Below the pieces are notes generated by a model, which saw only the letters and a program-made list of their open reading frames with translations, did no database searches and had not been told where the DNA came from. DNA of 64,000 nt from BM003 sp963783695 (GTDB lineage: Bacteria; Pseudomonadota; Gammaproteobacteria; Steroidobacterales; BM003), in contig CAWAOM010000007.1 in assembly GCA_963783695.1 (NCBI GenBank), forward strand, positions 248,001 through 312,000. The letters run 5' to 3'. Position 1 is the first letter of the stretch. Each line of letters starts with the position of its first letter. Below are positions 53,086 to 61,842 of the stretch, in pieces. Position numbers and translations under genes: made by a program.

Positions 53086-54876
53086 ATGACAATCAAGCTC
53101 AGCCATTGGATTGCGCCAGCGCTGGTCGCGTTTACATTCGCCGTGCCTGCGTCGGCGGCTACCGAGGACAACTGGGTTGCCCGCAGCAACGCTCACACCC
53201 AGCTGGTGCTGGAGTTCCTCGCGAAGTACAACCCGGAGGGTGCCGCCTCGCTCGGCGTCGACGGCCTCGACGAAAAGATTTTCGACCTCGGGGAGGACAT
53301 TCATCAGCGCCAGATGGACGAGGCCGGAGCGCTGGTCGCCGAACTGAAGGCACGACTGATCGACGAATCCCACCCGAAGGTCAGGCAGGACCTGCAGATC
53401 CTGATCAAGGCCGGCGAGGACTATATTTACAGCTCGCAACTGGAGTACGACAATCTGCTGCCCTACCTCAACATGCCACAGACCATTTTCTACGGCATGC
53501 GAGGCTTACTGGACCCGCAGGTTGACGCAGCCAGGCAGCCAGCCGCCATCGTGCGCCTGCGCAAGTATGCCGGACTCGAGGAGGGCTATGAGCCGATCAC
53601 CGAACTGGCAAAGGCACGGACTTCCGAGCGTTTCGCCACGCCCGGATTGATCGGTCCTTACACGGGTGAGATCGAGCAGGAACTCGGCAATGCGAAGTCC
53701 TACGTCAGCGGCATCGAGCAGCTGTTCCAGCAGTATGGGCTCGAAGGCTGGGAGGAGCCGTACCAGGAAATCGTGCGCCAGCTCGACGATTACGACAAGT
53801 GGGTGCGAGCTGAGATTTTGCCGCGCGCGCGCGACGACTACCGCTTGCCCGCGATCCTGTACGAGGACGCCCTGCGCAACTGGGGCGTTTACGAGTCGCC
53901 GCAACATCTGATTCAGACCGCGACCCAGGGTTATATGGACATCCGCAACGAGATGGATGCGCTTGCCCCGCTCATCGCGAAACAGAAAGGCTATGACACC
54001 AGCGATTATCGTGAAGTGATCCGGTTACTGAAAGAAGAGCGGATCGCGGGCGATGAACTTCTCGACTATTACAATGCACGGTTGAAGGACCTCGAGAAGA
54101 TCATTCGCGATAACCGGCTGGTATCGCTGCCCGATCGCAACGCCGGCATCCGGATCGCCTCCGAGGCGGAGACGGCCGCGCAACCCGCCGCACATCTCGA
54201 AACGCCGCGCCTGATTGGCAACACGGGCGAGTTTCCGGTGTTCGTGTTACCGCGGCTCGGCAGGAATGCCGATGGCAGCTGGCAGCAAAGCGACGACAAT
54301 TACGAGGCTGGCACGTTGACGTTGACCGCGCACGAGGCGCGGCCGGGACACGAGCTGCAGTACTCGGCGATGATCGAGGAAGGCGTGTCGATCGCGCGCG
54401 CGGTGTTTTCGTTCAACAGCGCCAATGTCGAGGGCTGGGCGCTGTATGCCGAGGCGATTGTCAAACCCTACCTGCCGCTGGATGCGCAGATGATTTCGCT
54501 GCAGTATCGGCTTGCCCGGGCCGCCCGGATGTATCTCGATCCGATGCTGAATCTCGGTTTGATTACGCCGGAAGATGCCAAGCGCGTGTTGCTCGAGGAT
54601 GTGGTCCTTGGCGAGACCTGGGCACAGAACGAGGTCGAGCGCTATACCTATCGCATGCCGGGCCAGGCCACGGCCTACTATTACGGCTACACGAAACTAC
54701 AGGCGCTGCGGACCCAGACCGAGCTGATGTTGAAAGACGATTTCGACGCGCTGGCGTTCCACGATTTCATTCTCGCCCAGGGGCTGCTGCCGCCCGAGTT
54801 GTTGCGCGAGGCTGTCACGACCGAGTTCGTGCCATCGCAGCGTAACGCAGCGGGTAAAACCGCAGCGCGCCGATGA
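53086..54876 (+). CDS. Exported DUF885-type metallopeptidase
   Basis: A 596-residue protein with AAGGATC upstream and a signal peptide (Leu-Val-Ala-Phe-Thr-Phe-Ala-Val-Pro-Ala-Ser-Ala). The zinc motif is His416-Glu-Ala-Arg-Pro-Gly-His422, and a Glu-Gly-Trp-Ala-Leu-Tyr-Ala-Glu segment follows about 30 residues on with another ligand. It is a second, diverged copy of the family found at 42.5 kb (which has Gly-Val in the motif). A bidirectional terminator follows. Confidence 0.88.
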   Translation: MTIKLSHWIAPALVAFTFAVPASAATEDNWVARSNAHTQLVLEFLAKYNPEGAASLGVDGLDEKIFDLGEDIHQRQMDEAGALVAELKARLIDESHPKVRQDLQILIKAGEDYIYSSQLEYDNLLPYLNMPQTIFYGMRGLLDPQVDAARQPAAIVRLRKYAGLEEGYEPITELAKARTSERFATPGLIGPYTGEIEQELGNAKSYVSGIEQLFQQYGLEGWEEPYQEIVRQLDDYDKWVRAEILPRARDDYRLPAILYEDALRNWGVYESPQHLIQTATQGYMDIRNEMDALAPLIAKQKGYDTSDYREVIRLLKEERIAGDELLDYYNARLKDLEKIIRDNRLVSLPDRNAGIRIASEAETAAQPAAHLETPRLIGNTGEFPVFVLPRLGRNADGSWQQSDDNYEAGTLTLTAHEARPGHELQYSAMIEEGVSIARAVFSFNSANVEGWALYAEAIVKPYLPLDAQMISLQYRLARAARMYLDPMLNLGLITPEDAKRVLLEDVVLGETWAQNEVERYTYRMPGQATAYYYGYTKLQALRTQTELMLKDDFDALAFHDFILAQGLLPPELLREAVTTEFVPSQRNAAGKTAARR

Positions 54877-54917
54877 ACGTGGCGGGCGGCTTCACGATCT
54901 GACAGATGCAGACACAA

Positions 54918-54945
54918 AACGGGCCCGCTGACACGGGCCCGGTTT
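54918..54945. terminator. Bidirectional terminator between convergent genes
   Basis: Arms 54920-54927 and 54934-54941 are the same palindromic 8-mer, separated by a 6-base loop. The plus strand continues GTTTCTG and the minus strand TTTTGTGTC. It separates the DUF885 gene from the exported-protein gene. Confidence 0.85.
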
Positions 54946-54980
54946 CTGTAGTCTGGGCTGGCAAGCTGTTTGGGACGGTT

Positions 54981-55406
54981 CTAACGGTCGACGATAATTT
55001 TCGGATCCAGCCGGCCGCCGCGCGGAATGACGACATCGTATTTGTAGGTGTCGATCGATTCGTTGCCGGTATGTTCGGCTGTTATTTCGTGAACTACCCA
55101 GCCGCGATTGGCGCGCGACGGAGAATTGGTCGGCGACGGGCCCGGATAGGAGATATAAAAATCCGCACCGCGACTGCCGGCGATTTTCCAGCAAACCTTG
55201 TCACCGGTACGGACATGAAGCGGGTCTTTGTTCACGCTGCTCGGTCTCGCACCGCTCTTGTTGATTACAACCCTGTGGGTGCAACCGGACGGGTCCTGGG
55301 CAACTGCAGGTCCGGCGCCCAGACCAAGTGCAGTCAGCATCGCGGCGCACAGAATAGACTTCATATCGATCGCTGCCGCTACGGGCTTACGCGGTTCGGT
55401 GTTCAT
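54981..55406 (-). CDS. Exported DPxII-family protein A
   Basis: A 141-residue protein with GAGGAG before the ATG at 55406 and an N-terminal signal peptide (basic head, Leu-Cys-Ala-Ala-Met-Leu-Thr-Ala-Leu-Gly-Leu core, cleavage around Ala-Val-Ala-Gln). The mature part appears strand-rich and cupredoxin-like in layout: Val-Arg-Thr-Gly-Asp-Lys-Val-Cys-Trp-Lys, then a long loop, then Tyr-Lys-Tyr-Asp-Val-Val-Ile and the end motif Leu-Asp-Pro-Lys-Ile-Ile-Val-Asp. Copper ligands of true cupredoxins are not evident. Two cysteines (one just after the signal, one before Trp) may pair. Last gene of the left cassette. Confidence 0.75.
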   Translation of the reverse strand: MNTEPRKPVAAAIDMKSILCAAMLTALGLGAGPAVAQDPSGCTHRVVINKSGARPSSVNKDPLHVRTGDKVCWKIAGSRGADFYISYPGPSPTNSPSRANRGWVVHEITAEHTGNESIDTYKYDVVIPRGGRLDPKIIVDR

Positions 55407-55577
55407 GGTCGTCTCCTCATCGCAAAACAAATATTGGCTGCATGTTTCGGTTGCTGCGCGGTCTCGTACGGCAACCGCACATTCTTCCACGCGGGCTCGA
55501 TGGTCGTTCCCTGTCGATGAGGGATTCGGTGTTCCGATGTAGTGTGTTGCGGCGGCATTCGCTACCGCGCCGAACGG

Positions 55578-55614
55578 TGCCCGCATCCGCATCCGAAAGG
55601 GACGGATGCGGGCA
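55578..55614 (-). ncRNA. 12-bp hairpin between the two exported-protein genes
   Basis: Arms 55578-55589 and 55603-55614 are perfect complements around a 13-base loop within the 243-base gap between genes A and B. There is no T-run on the minus strand. It could stabilise the upstream message or reduce read-through, setting A below B. Confidence 0.45.
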
Positions 55615-55649
55615 GCATTGCTGTAGCGTGAAGCTGTCTTGAGGAGCTG

Positions 55650-56066
55650 CTACCGATCCACAATAATTTTCGGGTCGAGCGTACCACCGCCCGGAATCGT
55701 CACGTTGTAGTAGTAGGTGTCCTGCTCCGGATCTCCGGTGGCCGACGCGGTAATCGTCTGCCTTACCCAACCGCGTTCCGACTTGCCCGACGATGTGGTC
55801 GGCGAACGATTCTTGTAGCTGATTAGGAAAGTCTCGCTGGGCTTGCCAACGACCTTCCAGCACACGGTCTGGCCGGTTTTCAGTCGCGCCTCGTCGGGTT
55901 TGACGCTGACGGGTCTCTTGCCGGACGTGTTGATCTTGACACTCACGTCGCAACCATTTTGAGCATTCGCCGGCATGGCTGTCAGCAGCGACAGCGTCAT
56001 AATCGCCGCACTGGACAATAGCCCCAGGCGCGCAGTGAGATTTCGCTCGGGTCGCTCGTTTCTCAT
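55650..56066 (-). CDS. Exported DPxII-family protein B
   Basis: A 138-residue protein with AGGGAG before the ATG and a signal peptide (Ala-Ala-Ile-Met-Thr-Leu-Ser-Leu-Leu core, cleavage at Ala-Asn-Ala-Gln). The mature domain parallels protein A throughout: a Cys two residues into the mature chain, Lys-Thr-Gly-Gln-Thr-Val-Cys-Trp-Lys, Ser-Pro-Thr-Thr-Ser, and Tyr-Tyr-Tyr-Asn-Val-Thr-Ile-Pro with the end Leu-Asp-Pro-Lys-Ile-Ile-Val-Asp-Arg. The start lies 33 bases after the stop of the winged-helix/TPR regulator gene on the same strand, so it is likely its direct partner. Confidence 0.77.
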   Translation of the reverse strand: MRNERPERNLTARLGLLSSAAIMTLSLLTAMPANAQNGCDVSVKINTSGKRPVSVKPDEARLKTGQTVCWKVVGKPSETFLISYKNRSPTTSSGKSERGWVRQTITASATGDPEQDTYYYNVTIPGGGTLDPKIIVDR

Positions 56067-56099
56067 TTTTGTCTCCCTTCGTTCGCGTTAATTGCGATA

Positions 56100-58496
56100 T
56101 CAACGTGCAGAGGTAGCCGCGATCAGTTTTTGGAATCGTTCGTTTGATCGCAGCGATTGGAGTAGCGGTTCCCTGGCAATGAGAAAATCCGGGTATCCCT
56201 GACCGATCGCCGTTTCGGCAGCCGTCACCGCTGCGTCGATATCGCCAGCCTGAGCATAGACCAAGGCCGCCATGTAGTACACATCGGCGTCTGACGGGTT
56301 ATCCTCCAGCGCACTGCCAATCAGTCTTGTCGCACGCGCGGTATCGCCGAGGCTGGCATGATAATGTGCCAGGTCGGAGATCTTCCCGGCATCGGACTCG
56401 TTGATCAGTAACTCGGCGCCGGCAAGACTGATGGCCTTGCGATAGGCTTCCTGCATTTCGCGGCCCTTGCCGGGTATTTGCTGGTTTGCATCGCCGAGAT
56501 TTCCCCAGACCCGATGATCGTCGGGAGCCAGCCTGATTGCCGCGGAGTAGGCCTGCGCTGCTTCTTCAAATCTGCCCAGGTAGTAGCTCATCGTTCCCAT
56601 GTTCGAGTAGGTGCTTCTGCTTGGCGCGATTTCCAGCGCCTTGCCAAAGGCGGACGCCGCGTTTTCCAGGTCACCCTTGAGGTAATAGGCGCTGCCGAGG
56701 TTGTTGTAACCACGCGAACGCTCCGGAGTCAGAGCGGTGACCCGGCGATAATCGGCAATGGCGCCGTCAATATTGCCGTTGAACAGCCTGAAAGTACCGC
56801 GGTCGTTGTAGCCCGACCAGTAACCGGGCTGCAGGTCGATCGCTTTGCCGTAGTTGCTTTCGGCCGCGGCTGGTTGGCCTGATTCCTCATACGCCCGCGC
56901 GAGACCGGTTACGGCGTCGACAGATGTGGCATTGACCGACAGTGCCATATCGAACTTTTTCTCTGCCAGATCGAACTGGCCGGACTGCAGGTAAAGCCGA
57001 CCGAGCGCAAGGTGAATGTCGAGGTTGTCGGCATCCATCTCCTCACCCTGGCGGCATGCTTCCTCCCCCTTGTCGAACAGGTCTGCATCGCGAGCGTCGC
57101 GAAACCACAGCAGATAGGTTTCGCACAGCCCAGCGTAGGCCCGGGCGAATTCCGGATCGAGGGTCAGCGCATTTTCGAACAGCTCCTCAGCGCGCTGCGC
57201 CGTTTCACTGCTGACCGGCTGCCTGAGATACGCTCTACCTTTGAGGTAGTAATCGTAGGCGGAAACATTCCGCGTGCCGCCCGCGGTCAACGCCTGCGCG
57301 CTGGATTCCGTTAGTACCAGTTGCAATGCGTCCACGACCTTGGTCGCGATCTCGTCCTGGATTGCAAAGATGTCATCCGTGCCGCGATCGTAGGTCTGCG
57401 ACCACAGGTGGAAACCGTCTGCGGCATTGATCAGCTGTGCGGTTACCCTGAGCTTGTTGCCGGCGCGGCGGACGCTGCCCTCGAGGATCTTTCTGACGCC
57501 GAGCTGGGCGGCGATCGTGCGAATGTCTTCGTTTTTGCCCTTGTAGTGAAAAGAAGACGTTCGTGCCGCCACTTTGAGCTGACTGACACGCACCAGCACG
57601 TTGAGGATTTCCTCGGCGAGACCGTCTGCAAGATATTCGTCCTCAGACGATTCGCTTAGGTTCGAAAACGGCAGTACCGCGATCGAATTCTCCGGCGCGC
57701 TCGTATACTTCAGGAGTGGCGGATCTGGCGGCGGTTCATCGCCCGGGTAGACAAGGTAGTAACCGAGAAACGGAATGCTGATCAGCAGCGCGGCGAATCC
57801 GACGATGTAGGCATGGCGCCAGCGGCCATCGTTGCCACCGTGGGGGAGATCAACGATCAGACCGTCGGGGGTGAGTTGCAACGCCCAGGTCAGCAGCAAC
57901 GTAATCGGGAAACCAATGATGGCCAGCACGACGATCAGCGACATCACCCAGTCCGGGATATGCAGTGCGGGGAATGTCGTTTCGCCGATCTGGATGATCA
58001 GCCATGCCGCCATCAGGTACATCGCGCCGATACGGAAAACGCGGCGGCGGCGCAACTCACGGATAAAACCACGCAGGCCGTTGGCATTGGCCGCGGGCAC
58101 GTAACCCGCCGCGGTCTCCCTGATCTCCGTGCGTTCAGGATCGTAAGGTAAAACCGAGCCGGCTACATGGTAGCCGCCCTCGATCGCGCGCCGGACATGC
58201 GGCAGTGACTCAATGCCGCTGTTCAGGCAATCCTGCAATTCGCGAATGCATTGTTCGAGGCGGGCGCGACTCTGTCCCTTGCTGCCCCAGACCGCGTGGG
58301 CCAGTTGATCCTCGTCGACGACCTCGCCTTTCGCGGCCGCGAGATTAAGCAGCACTTCCATGACTTCGGGCCGCAATGTCGTGATGCCGTCGGGTCCGCT
58401 GACTTCACCGCTCAACGGGCGGACGTCGAAGTCGCCGAGGCGGAATCCGTGCCTGAGGAGTCGGCGGGTGCCGTTGTCCGGGGTGTCTGAAGTCAC
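56100..58496 (-). CDS. Winged-helix/3-span/TolB-like/TPR transmembrane regulator (left)
   Basis: A 798-residue protein, proposed start GTG at 58496 (chosen because the domain begins there; no good ribosome-binding site is visible). Winged helix about 17-115 (Phe-Arg-Leu-Gly-Asp-Phe, Asp-Glu-Asp-Gln-Leu-Ala-His-Ala-Val-Trp, Glu-Gly-Gly-Tyr-His-Val), then Leu-Arg-Arg-Arg-Arg-Val-Phe-Arg. Spans are about 155-173, 184-206 and 229-250. A TolB-like domain (Ser-Ile-Ala-Val-Leu-Pro-Phe-Ser-Asn) occupies about 270-400, and TPR repeats run to the end. Three spans place the head in the cytosol and the TPR array in the periplasm, as in CadC/ToxR-type regulators. Two exported proteins follow. The signal and target genes are unknown. 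Confidence 0.85.
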   Translation of the reverse strand: MTSDTPDNGTRRLLRHGFRLGDFDVRPLSGEVSGPDGITTLRPEVMEVLLNLAAAKGEVVDEDQLAHAVWGSKGQSRARLEQCIRELQDCLNSGIESLPHVRRAIEGGYHVAGSVLPYDPERTEIRETAAGYVPAANANGLRGFIRELRRRRVFRIGAMYLMAAWLIIQIGETTFPALHIPDWVMSLIVVLAIIGFPITLLLTWALQLTPDGLIVDLPHGGNDGRWRHAYIVGFAALLISIPFLGYYLVYPGDEPPPDPPLLKYTSAPENSIAVLPFSNLSESSEDEYLADGLAEEILNVLVRVSQLKVAARTSSFHYKGKNEDIRTIAAQLGVRKILEGSVRRAGNKLRVTAQLINAADGFHLWSQTYDRGTDDIFAIQDEIATKVVDALQLVLTESSAQALTAGGTRNVSAYDYYLKGRAYLRQPVSSETAQRAEELFENALTLDPEFARAYAGLCETYLLWFRDARDADLFDKGEEACRQGEEMDADNLDIHLALGRLYLQSGQFDLAEKKFDMALSVNATSVDAVTGLARAYEESGQPAAAESNYGKAIDLQPGYWSGYNDRGTFRLFNGNIDGAIADYRRVTALTPERSRGYNNLGSAYYLKGDLENAASAFGKALEIAPSRSTYSNMGTMSYYLGRFEEAAQAYSAAIRLAPDDHRVWGNLGDANQQIPGKGREMQEAYRKAISLAGAELLINESDAGKISDLAHYHASLGDTARATRLIGSALEDNPSDADVYYMAALVYAQAGDIDAAVTAAETAIGQGYPDFLIAREPLLQSLRSNERFQKLIAATSAR

Positions 58497-58884
58497 GCCG
58501 GAATGATAAAGCACCGGCCCGCCACAAACTACGTCGATTCGCAGATGGCTGCGCACCAGCGGGGTGCACAGTGATGGGTCTGCGCTGGCACCCGCGGGCC
58601 GTGATCGTTGGCAGTTCCGGCGCGGCGATAATGCCAACCGCCACGAGCAGATACTGCCCGGCGGTGTTGGCTTTTTGCCTGCGCCACTGCGCAGTCCCCA
58701 GGTCGCGGGAAAACCGCGGTTTTGAGTTCCGTTTGAACCAATATTGCACGAAGGCGGGAGCTTTTGTGCGTTGATTCGGAATATGCGAGTAATCGAATAC
58801 ATGTACCGGTATTCGGGCGGCCTGGCACGGCGTGTACTAATATCTACAGGAGAATATCGCCAGGGACTCGATCGGGAATCGACT
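58497..58884. promoter_or_regulatory. Divergent promoter region of the two regulators
   Basis: A 388-base gap shared by the two outward-facing regulator genes. Several GAATA elements occur near 58778, 58794 and 58851. Because both regulators carry DNA-binding heads, auto-regulation from here is expected. I cannot identify -35/-10 pairs with confidence. Confidence 0.55.
58794..58815. promoter_or_regulatory. Inverted repeat, candidate operator
   Basis: Two perfect 7-bp arms (58794-58800 and 58809-58815) flank an 8-base spacer, CGAATAC-N8-GTATTCG. It lies about 70 bases before the right regulator start and about 300 bases from the left one. This is a good size for a dimeric winged-helix or other regulator. 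Confidence 0.5.
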
Positions 58885-61182
58885 ATGGCTCGCGGTTTAG
58901 AGACGGGATTTCGTCTCGGTGAGTACGAAGTGGCGCCGGAAGCAGGAGAGTTGCGCGGACCTGCCGGGGTTGCAATCCTGCATCCCCAGACCATGAAGTT
59001 GCTCGTTTACCTTTCCGAGCACGCCGGGGAGCTGATCGGCTCGGCGCAGTTGCGCGAAGCGGTCTGGCCTTCGGCCGCAGTCGATAGAGATACCGTCAGA
59101 CGATGCGTAAAGGAACTGCGCCACCGGCTGCGCGACAATTCTGCGGCGTCGTCTTATATCGAAACTCATGACGAAGATAACTATCGCCTGATCGCGCCGG
59201 TAACGCCGCGTCAGGAGTCCTCCGCGGCCGAGCCGGGCGTGGTGCAGCAGTTTCTCGGCCAGCTCAAGCGGCGCAAGGTGTTTCGCGTTACCGCCACCTA
59301 TGCGGTCGTGGGCTGGTTGCTGTTGCAGATCGCCGACGTTGTCAGCGACGTGCCATGGATGCCGGACGGGGCACTGACCGCGTTGCTCGCGCTGTTTGTG
59401 GCCGGTTTCCCGATAGTCATTATCCTGTCCTGGGCGCTGGAGATCACTGAGAAAGGCGTTGTGCTCGACCCGGAGACGGCGCGGCGCTGGCCAACGCTGA
59501 CCCGGATATGGCGCCCGCTGACGCTCGGCCTGGCGCTGGCGATTGCAACCGCATTTACCGTTTTCCTGGTGACTCGCGACGAGTTGTGGGCCGGTCACCG
59601 GCTTGCCGCAGTGGTGCTCCCGTTCGACGATCTGAGTCCTGTAGACAGCGAGTTTTCCTGCGGCTGGTTGACCGAAGAGATGACCGATGCGCTTGCCAAT
59701 ATTCGCGAACTGCGGGTGGCGGCGCGGACCTCGGCCGAGGCGCTCGCCACAGCGAGCCTTGCGGTGCCGGATATCGCCAGCAGGCTAAGGGTGGATTACG
59801 TTCTCGAGGGAAGCTGCGGTGCCGAGAACCAGCGTTTGCGTATCACCGCGCAGCTGATCGAGGCGGAGGATGGTTTCCACCTGTGGTCCCAGGTCTACGA
59901 TGTGCCGTGGTCGGACCGGCTGAAGGTCGTTCGCGAGATCGCGAGACGAGTTGCAGAGTCGCTCGAGATCAGTCTCTCCGATGAGTCCTTACGCAGGCTG
60001 GGGCGGGTTCCGACCAGTAATGACCAGGCTTACGTAAGCTATCAGCAAGGCCGGCGTTACCTCGGCTCGGGGCGCGAGGAAAAGCATCTCGCGGCGGCCG
60101 AGAAGCTTTTCAGGCGGGCCATCGATCTCGATCCGGAATTCGCCGAGGCGCATGCTGGCCTGTGCGATACCTATCTCGCCTGGTATGAGCTTGAGCGCGC
60201 GGTACCGCGTTACACGCAGGCCGAGACGGCGTGCGTCAATGCGTTGAAAACCCGGGATGTCGCGCCGCAGGTTTATGTTGCGCTGGGCGACCTCTATCGC
60301 TACAGCGGCGACTACGACGACTCTTATGATTCATTCTGGCGTGCTATCGAACTGGACGACAGGCTGGCCGCAGCCCATATCGGTTATGCGCGCGCGCTGG
60401 CAGCGATGGACCGCATGGTGGACGCCGAATCGAGTTTTCGGCGAGCGATCGAGCTGGAACCGGGGTTCTGGGGTGCCTACAACGCCTACGGCGGATTTTT
60501 GTTTCAGAACGGACGGTTTGACGAGGCGGCGGCACAATTTGCAGAGGTGGTCAGCCTGACGCCGGACAATCCGATGGGCTACAGCAATCTTGGTGGTGCC
60601 TACTATGTCGGTGGCCGCTTCGCCGAAGCGGCTGAAGCCTTTAGTCTTTCGCTGCAACTCGCACCCGGGCGCGATGCATATATGAATACCGGCACGATGT
60701 ATTTTTTTGCAGGTGAATATCACAAGGCCGCGAAACACTACCGTCAGGCGCTCCAGCTTGCGCCGGAAGACTATAGGGCCTGGGGCAGTCTTGGCGACGC
60801 GTTGCAGGCCCAGGGTGATGCCGCGGCCGCCGACGCTTATCGCGAAGCGGTCCGCTTCGCCGGCAGCGCACTCGAAATGAATAGCGCAGACGCGATGGTG
60901 AACGCGGAACTTGCGCACTACCAGGCGCGCCTGGGCAATGAGACCCGCGCCCTTGCCTTGGTGAACAAGGCGATCGAGGAAGAACCGGCGGACATGTATG
61001 TTCGTTATTACGGCGCACAGGTTTTCGCGGAACTGGGCGATGCGCCGCGGGCGCTCGACGAGCTCGCGAAGGCGGTGGAACTCGGTTACCAGGTTGAGTT
61101 GCTCGAGGTCGATCCCGGCTTGAAATCGTTGCAGGACATGCCGGGATTCACGACTCTGATGTCACGTCGGTCAGCGCAATAG
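58885..61182 (+). CDS. Winged-helix/3-span/TolB-like/TPR transmembrane regulator (right)
   Basis: A 765-residue protein starting at ATG 58885. Winged helix about 9-108 (Phe-Arg-Leu-Gly-Glu-Tyr-Glu-Val, Gln-Leu-Arg-Glu-Ala-Val-Trp, Cys-Val-Lys-Glu-Leu-Arg-His-Arg-Leu-Arg-Asp); its wing reads Asp-Glu-Asp-Asn-Tyr-Arg-Leu instead of the usual basic Arg-Gly-Tyr. Then Leu-Lys-Arg-Arg-Lys-Val-Phe-Arg, spans near 132-152, 163-187 and 207-228, a diverged TolB-like domain (Ala-Val-Val-Leu-Pro-Phe-Asp-Asp) about 240-365, and TPR repeats to the end. Same plan as the divergent left regulator. Gene C follows after 33 bases. Confidence 0.85.
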   Translation: MARGLETGFRLGEYEVAPEAGELRGPAGVAILHPQTMKLLVYLSEHAGELIGSAQLREAVWPSAAVDRDTVRRCVKELRHRLRDNSAASSYIETHDEDNYRLIAPVTPRQESSAAEPGVVQQFLGQLKRRKVFRVTATYAVVGWLLLQIADVVSDVPWMPDGALTALLALFVAGFPIVIILSWALEITEKGVVLDPETARRWPTLTRIWRPLTLGLALAIATAFTVFLVTRDELWAGHRLAAVVLPFDDLSPVDSEFSCGWLTEEMTDALANIRELRVAARTSAEALATASLAVPDIASRLRVDYVLEGSCGAENQRLRITAQLIEAEDGFHLWSQVYDVPWSDRLKVVREIARRVAESLEISLSDESLRRLGRVPTSNDQAYVSYQQGRRYLGSGREEKHLAAAEKLFRRAIDLDPEFAEAHAGLCDTYLAWYELERAVPRYTQAETACVNALKTRDVAPQVYVALGDLYRYSGDYDDSYDSFWRAIELDDRLAAAHIGYARALAAMDRMVDAESSFRRAIELEPGFWGAYNAYGGFLFQNGRFDEAAAQFAEVVSLTPDNPMGYSNLGGAYYVGGRFAEAAEAFSLSLQLAPGRDAYMNTGTMYFFAGEYHKAAKHYRQALQLAPEDYRAWGSLGDALQAQGDAAAADAYREAVRFAGSALEMNSADAMVNAELAHYQARLGNETRALALVNKAIEEEPADMYVRYYGAQVFAELGDAPRALDELAKAVELGYQVELLEVDPGLKSLQDMPGFTTLMSRRSAQ

Positions 61183-61215
61183 CCGCGACTGTAGGAGCGA
61201 AAAGGGAGAACCAAC

Positions 61216-61794
61216 ATGAATACGCGAAATACTCTTCGTCTGGCGGGTAATTCTGTGCACAAGCCCGTTTTTTTCCTCGGCCTGTTGCTGCTGATCTTCG
61301 CCACGACGGGTTGCGCGAGCAAAACGGTCGATCGGTCATTCGACGATCTCAGCGCCGCGGTGGATCGGCTGGCGCGTACCGTTGCACCACCTGATGAGCC
61401 GCGCGATTGTAATGGCACGCCGCCGAACTCGCTGACCCTGTATGTCCGGTTTAACGGTTCCTGTCCGAAGGAAATCGTGCCCGCAGACAACGGCTGCGTC
61501 GATCAGAAGAGTAAAAATGTCGCCTGCGTTTGCCGCAATAATGTCGGTAGCGCCGAAATAAACTGGAAGTCTGTGGACGGGGACGGTGGCGCTGTGCCCC
61601 AGGATTATCAACTGTTCTTTGATCCATTCAAAAGCGGGCCCGGGTTGAGCGCCAACGGTCAGGGAGAGATAAACAACAAGAAATTGATCAATGCGCCGCC
61701 GGTAACTTCAAATGGCGAGACGATCGTTTTCAAATACACTGTGTACAAGGAAGGCTGCGACCCGGTCGATCCGCGCATCATTATTGGCCAGTAG
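61216..61794 (+). CDS. Exported DPxII-family lipoprotein C
   Basis: A 192-residue protein with AGGGAG before the ATG. The signal segment ends Phe-Ala-Thr-Thr-Gly-Cys, a probable lipobox. A short helical linker (Ser-Phe-Asp-Asp-Leu-Ser-Ala-Ala-Val-Asp-Arg-Leu) leads to a cysteine-rich beta domain with about six cysteines. The C-terminus, Phe-Lys-Tyr-Thr-Val, then Val-Asp-Pro-Arg-Ile-Ile-Ile-Gly, mirrors proteins A and B. The 33-base gap after the right regulator equals that on the left arm. It is likely the membrane-tethered counterpart of A and B. Confidence 0.72.
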   Translation: MNTRNTLRLAGNSVHKPVFFLGLLLLIFATTGCASKTVDRSFDDLSAAVDRLARTVAPPDEPRDCNGTPPNSLTLYVRFNGSCPKEIVPADNGCVDQKSKNVACVCRNNVGSAEINWKSVDGDGGAVPQDYQLFFDPFKSGPGLSANGQGEINNKKLINAPPVTSNGETIVFKYTVYKEGCDPVDPRIIIGQ

Positions 61795-61842
61795 GCTGCC
61801 TCGTCGCAGACGAATTGGTGCAGGTGTGAGTGCTGCCGGCGG

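Noticed and set aside
54981..56066. Exported proteins as functional cupredoxins
   Set aside because: The Gly-Asp-x-Val-Cys-Trp layout is reminiscent, but the His/Cys/Met copper ligands near the C-terminal loop are absent.
58823..58838. Sigma-54 promoter suggested by TGGCACG
   Set aside because: The -12 half is GTACT rather than TTGC(A/T) at the required spacing, so the match is incomplete.
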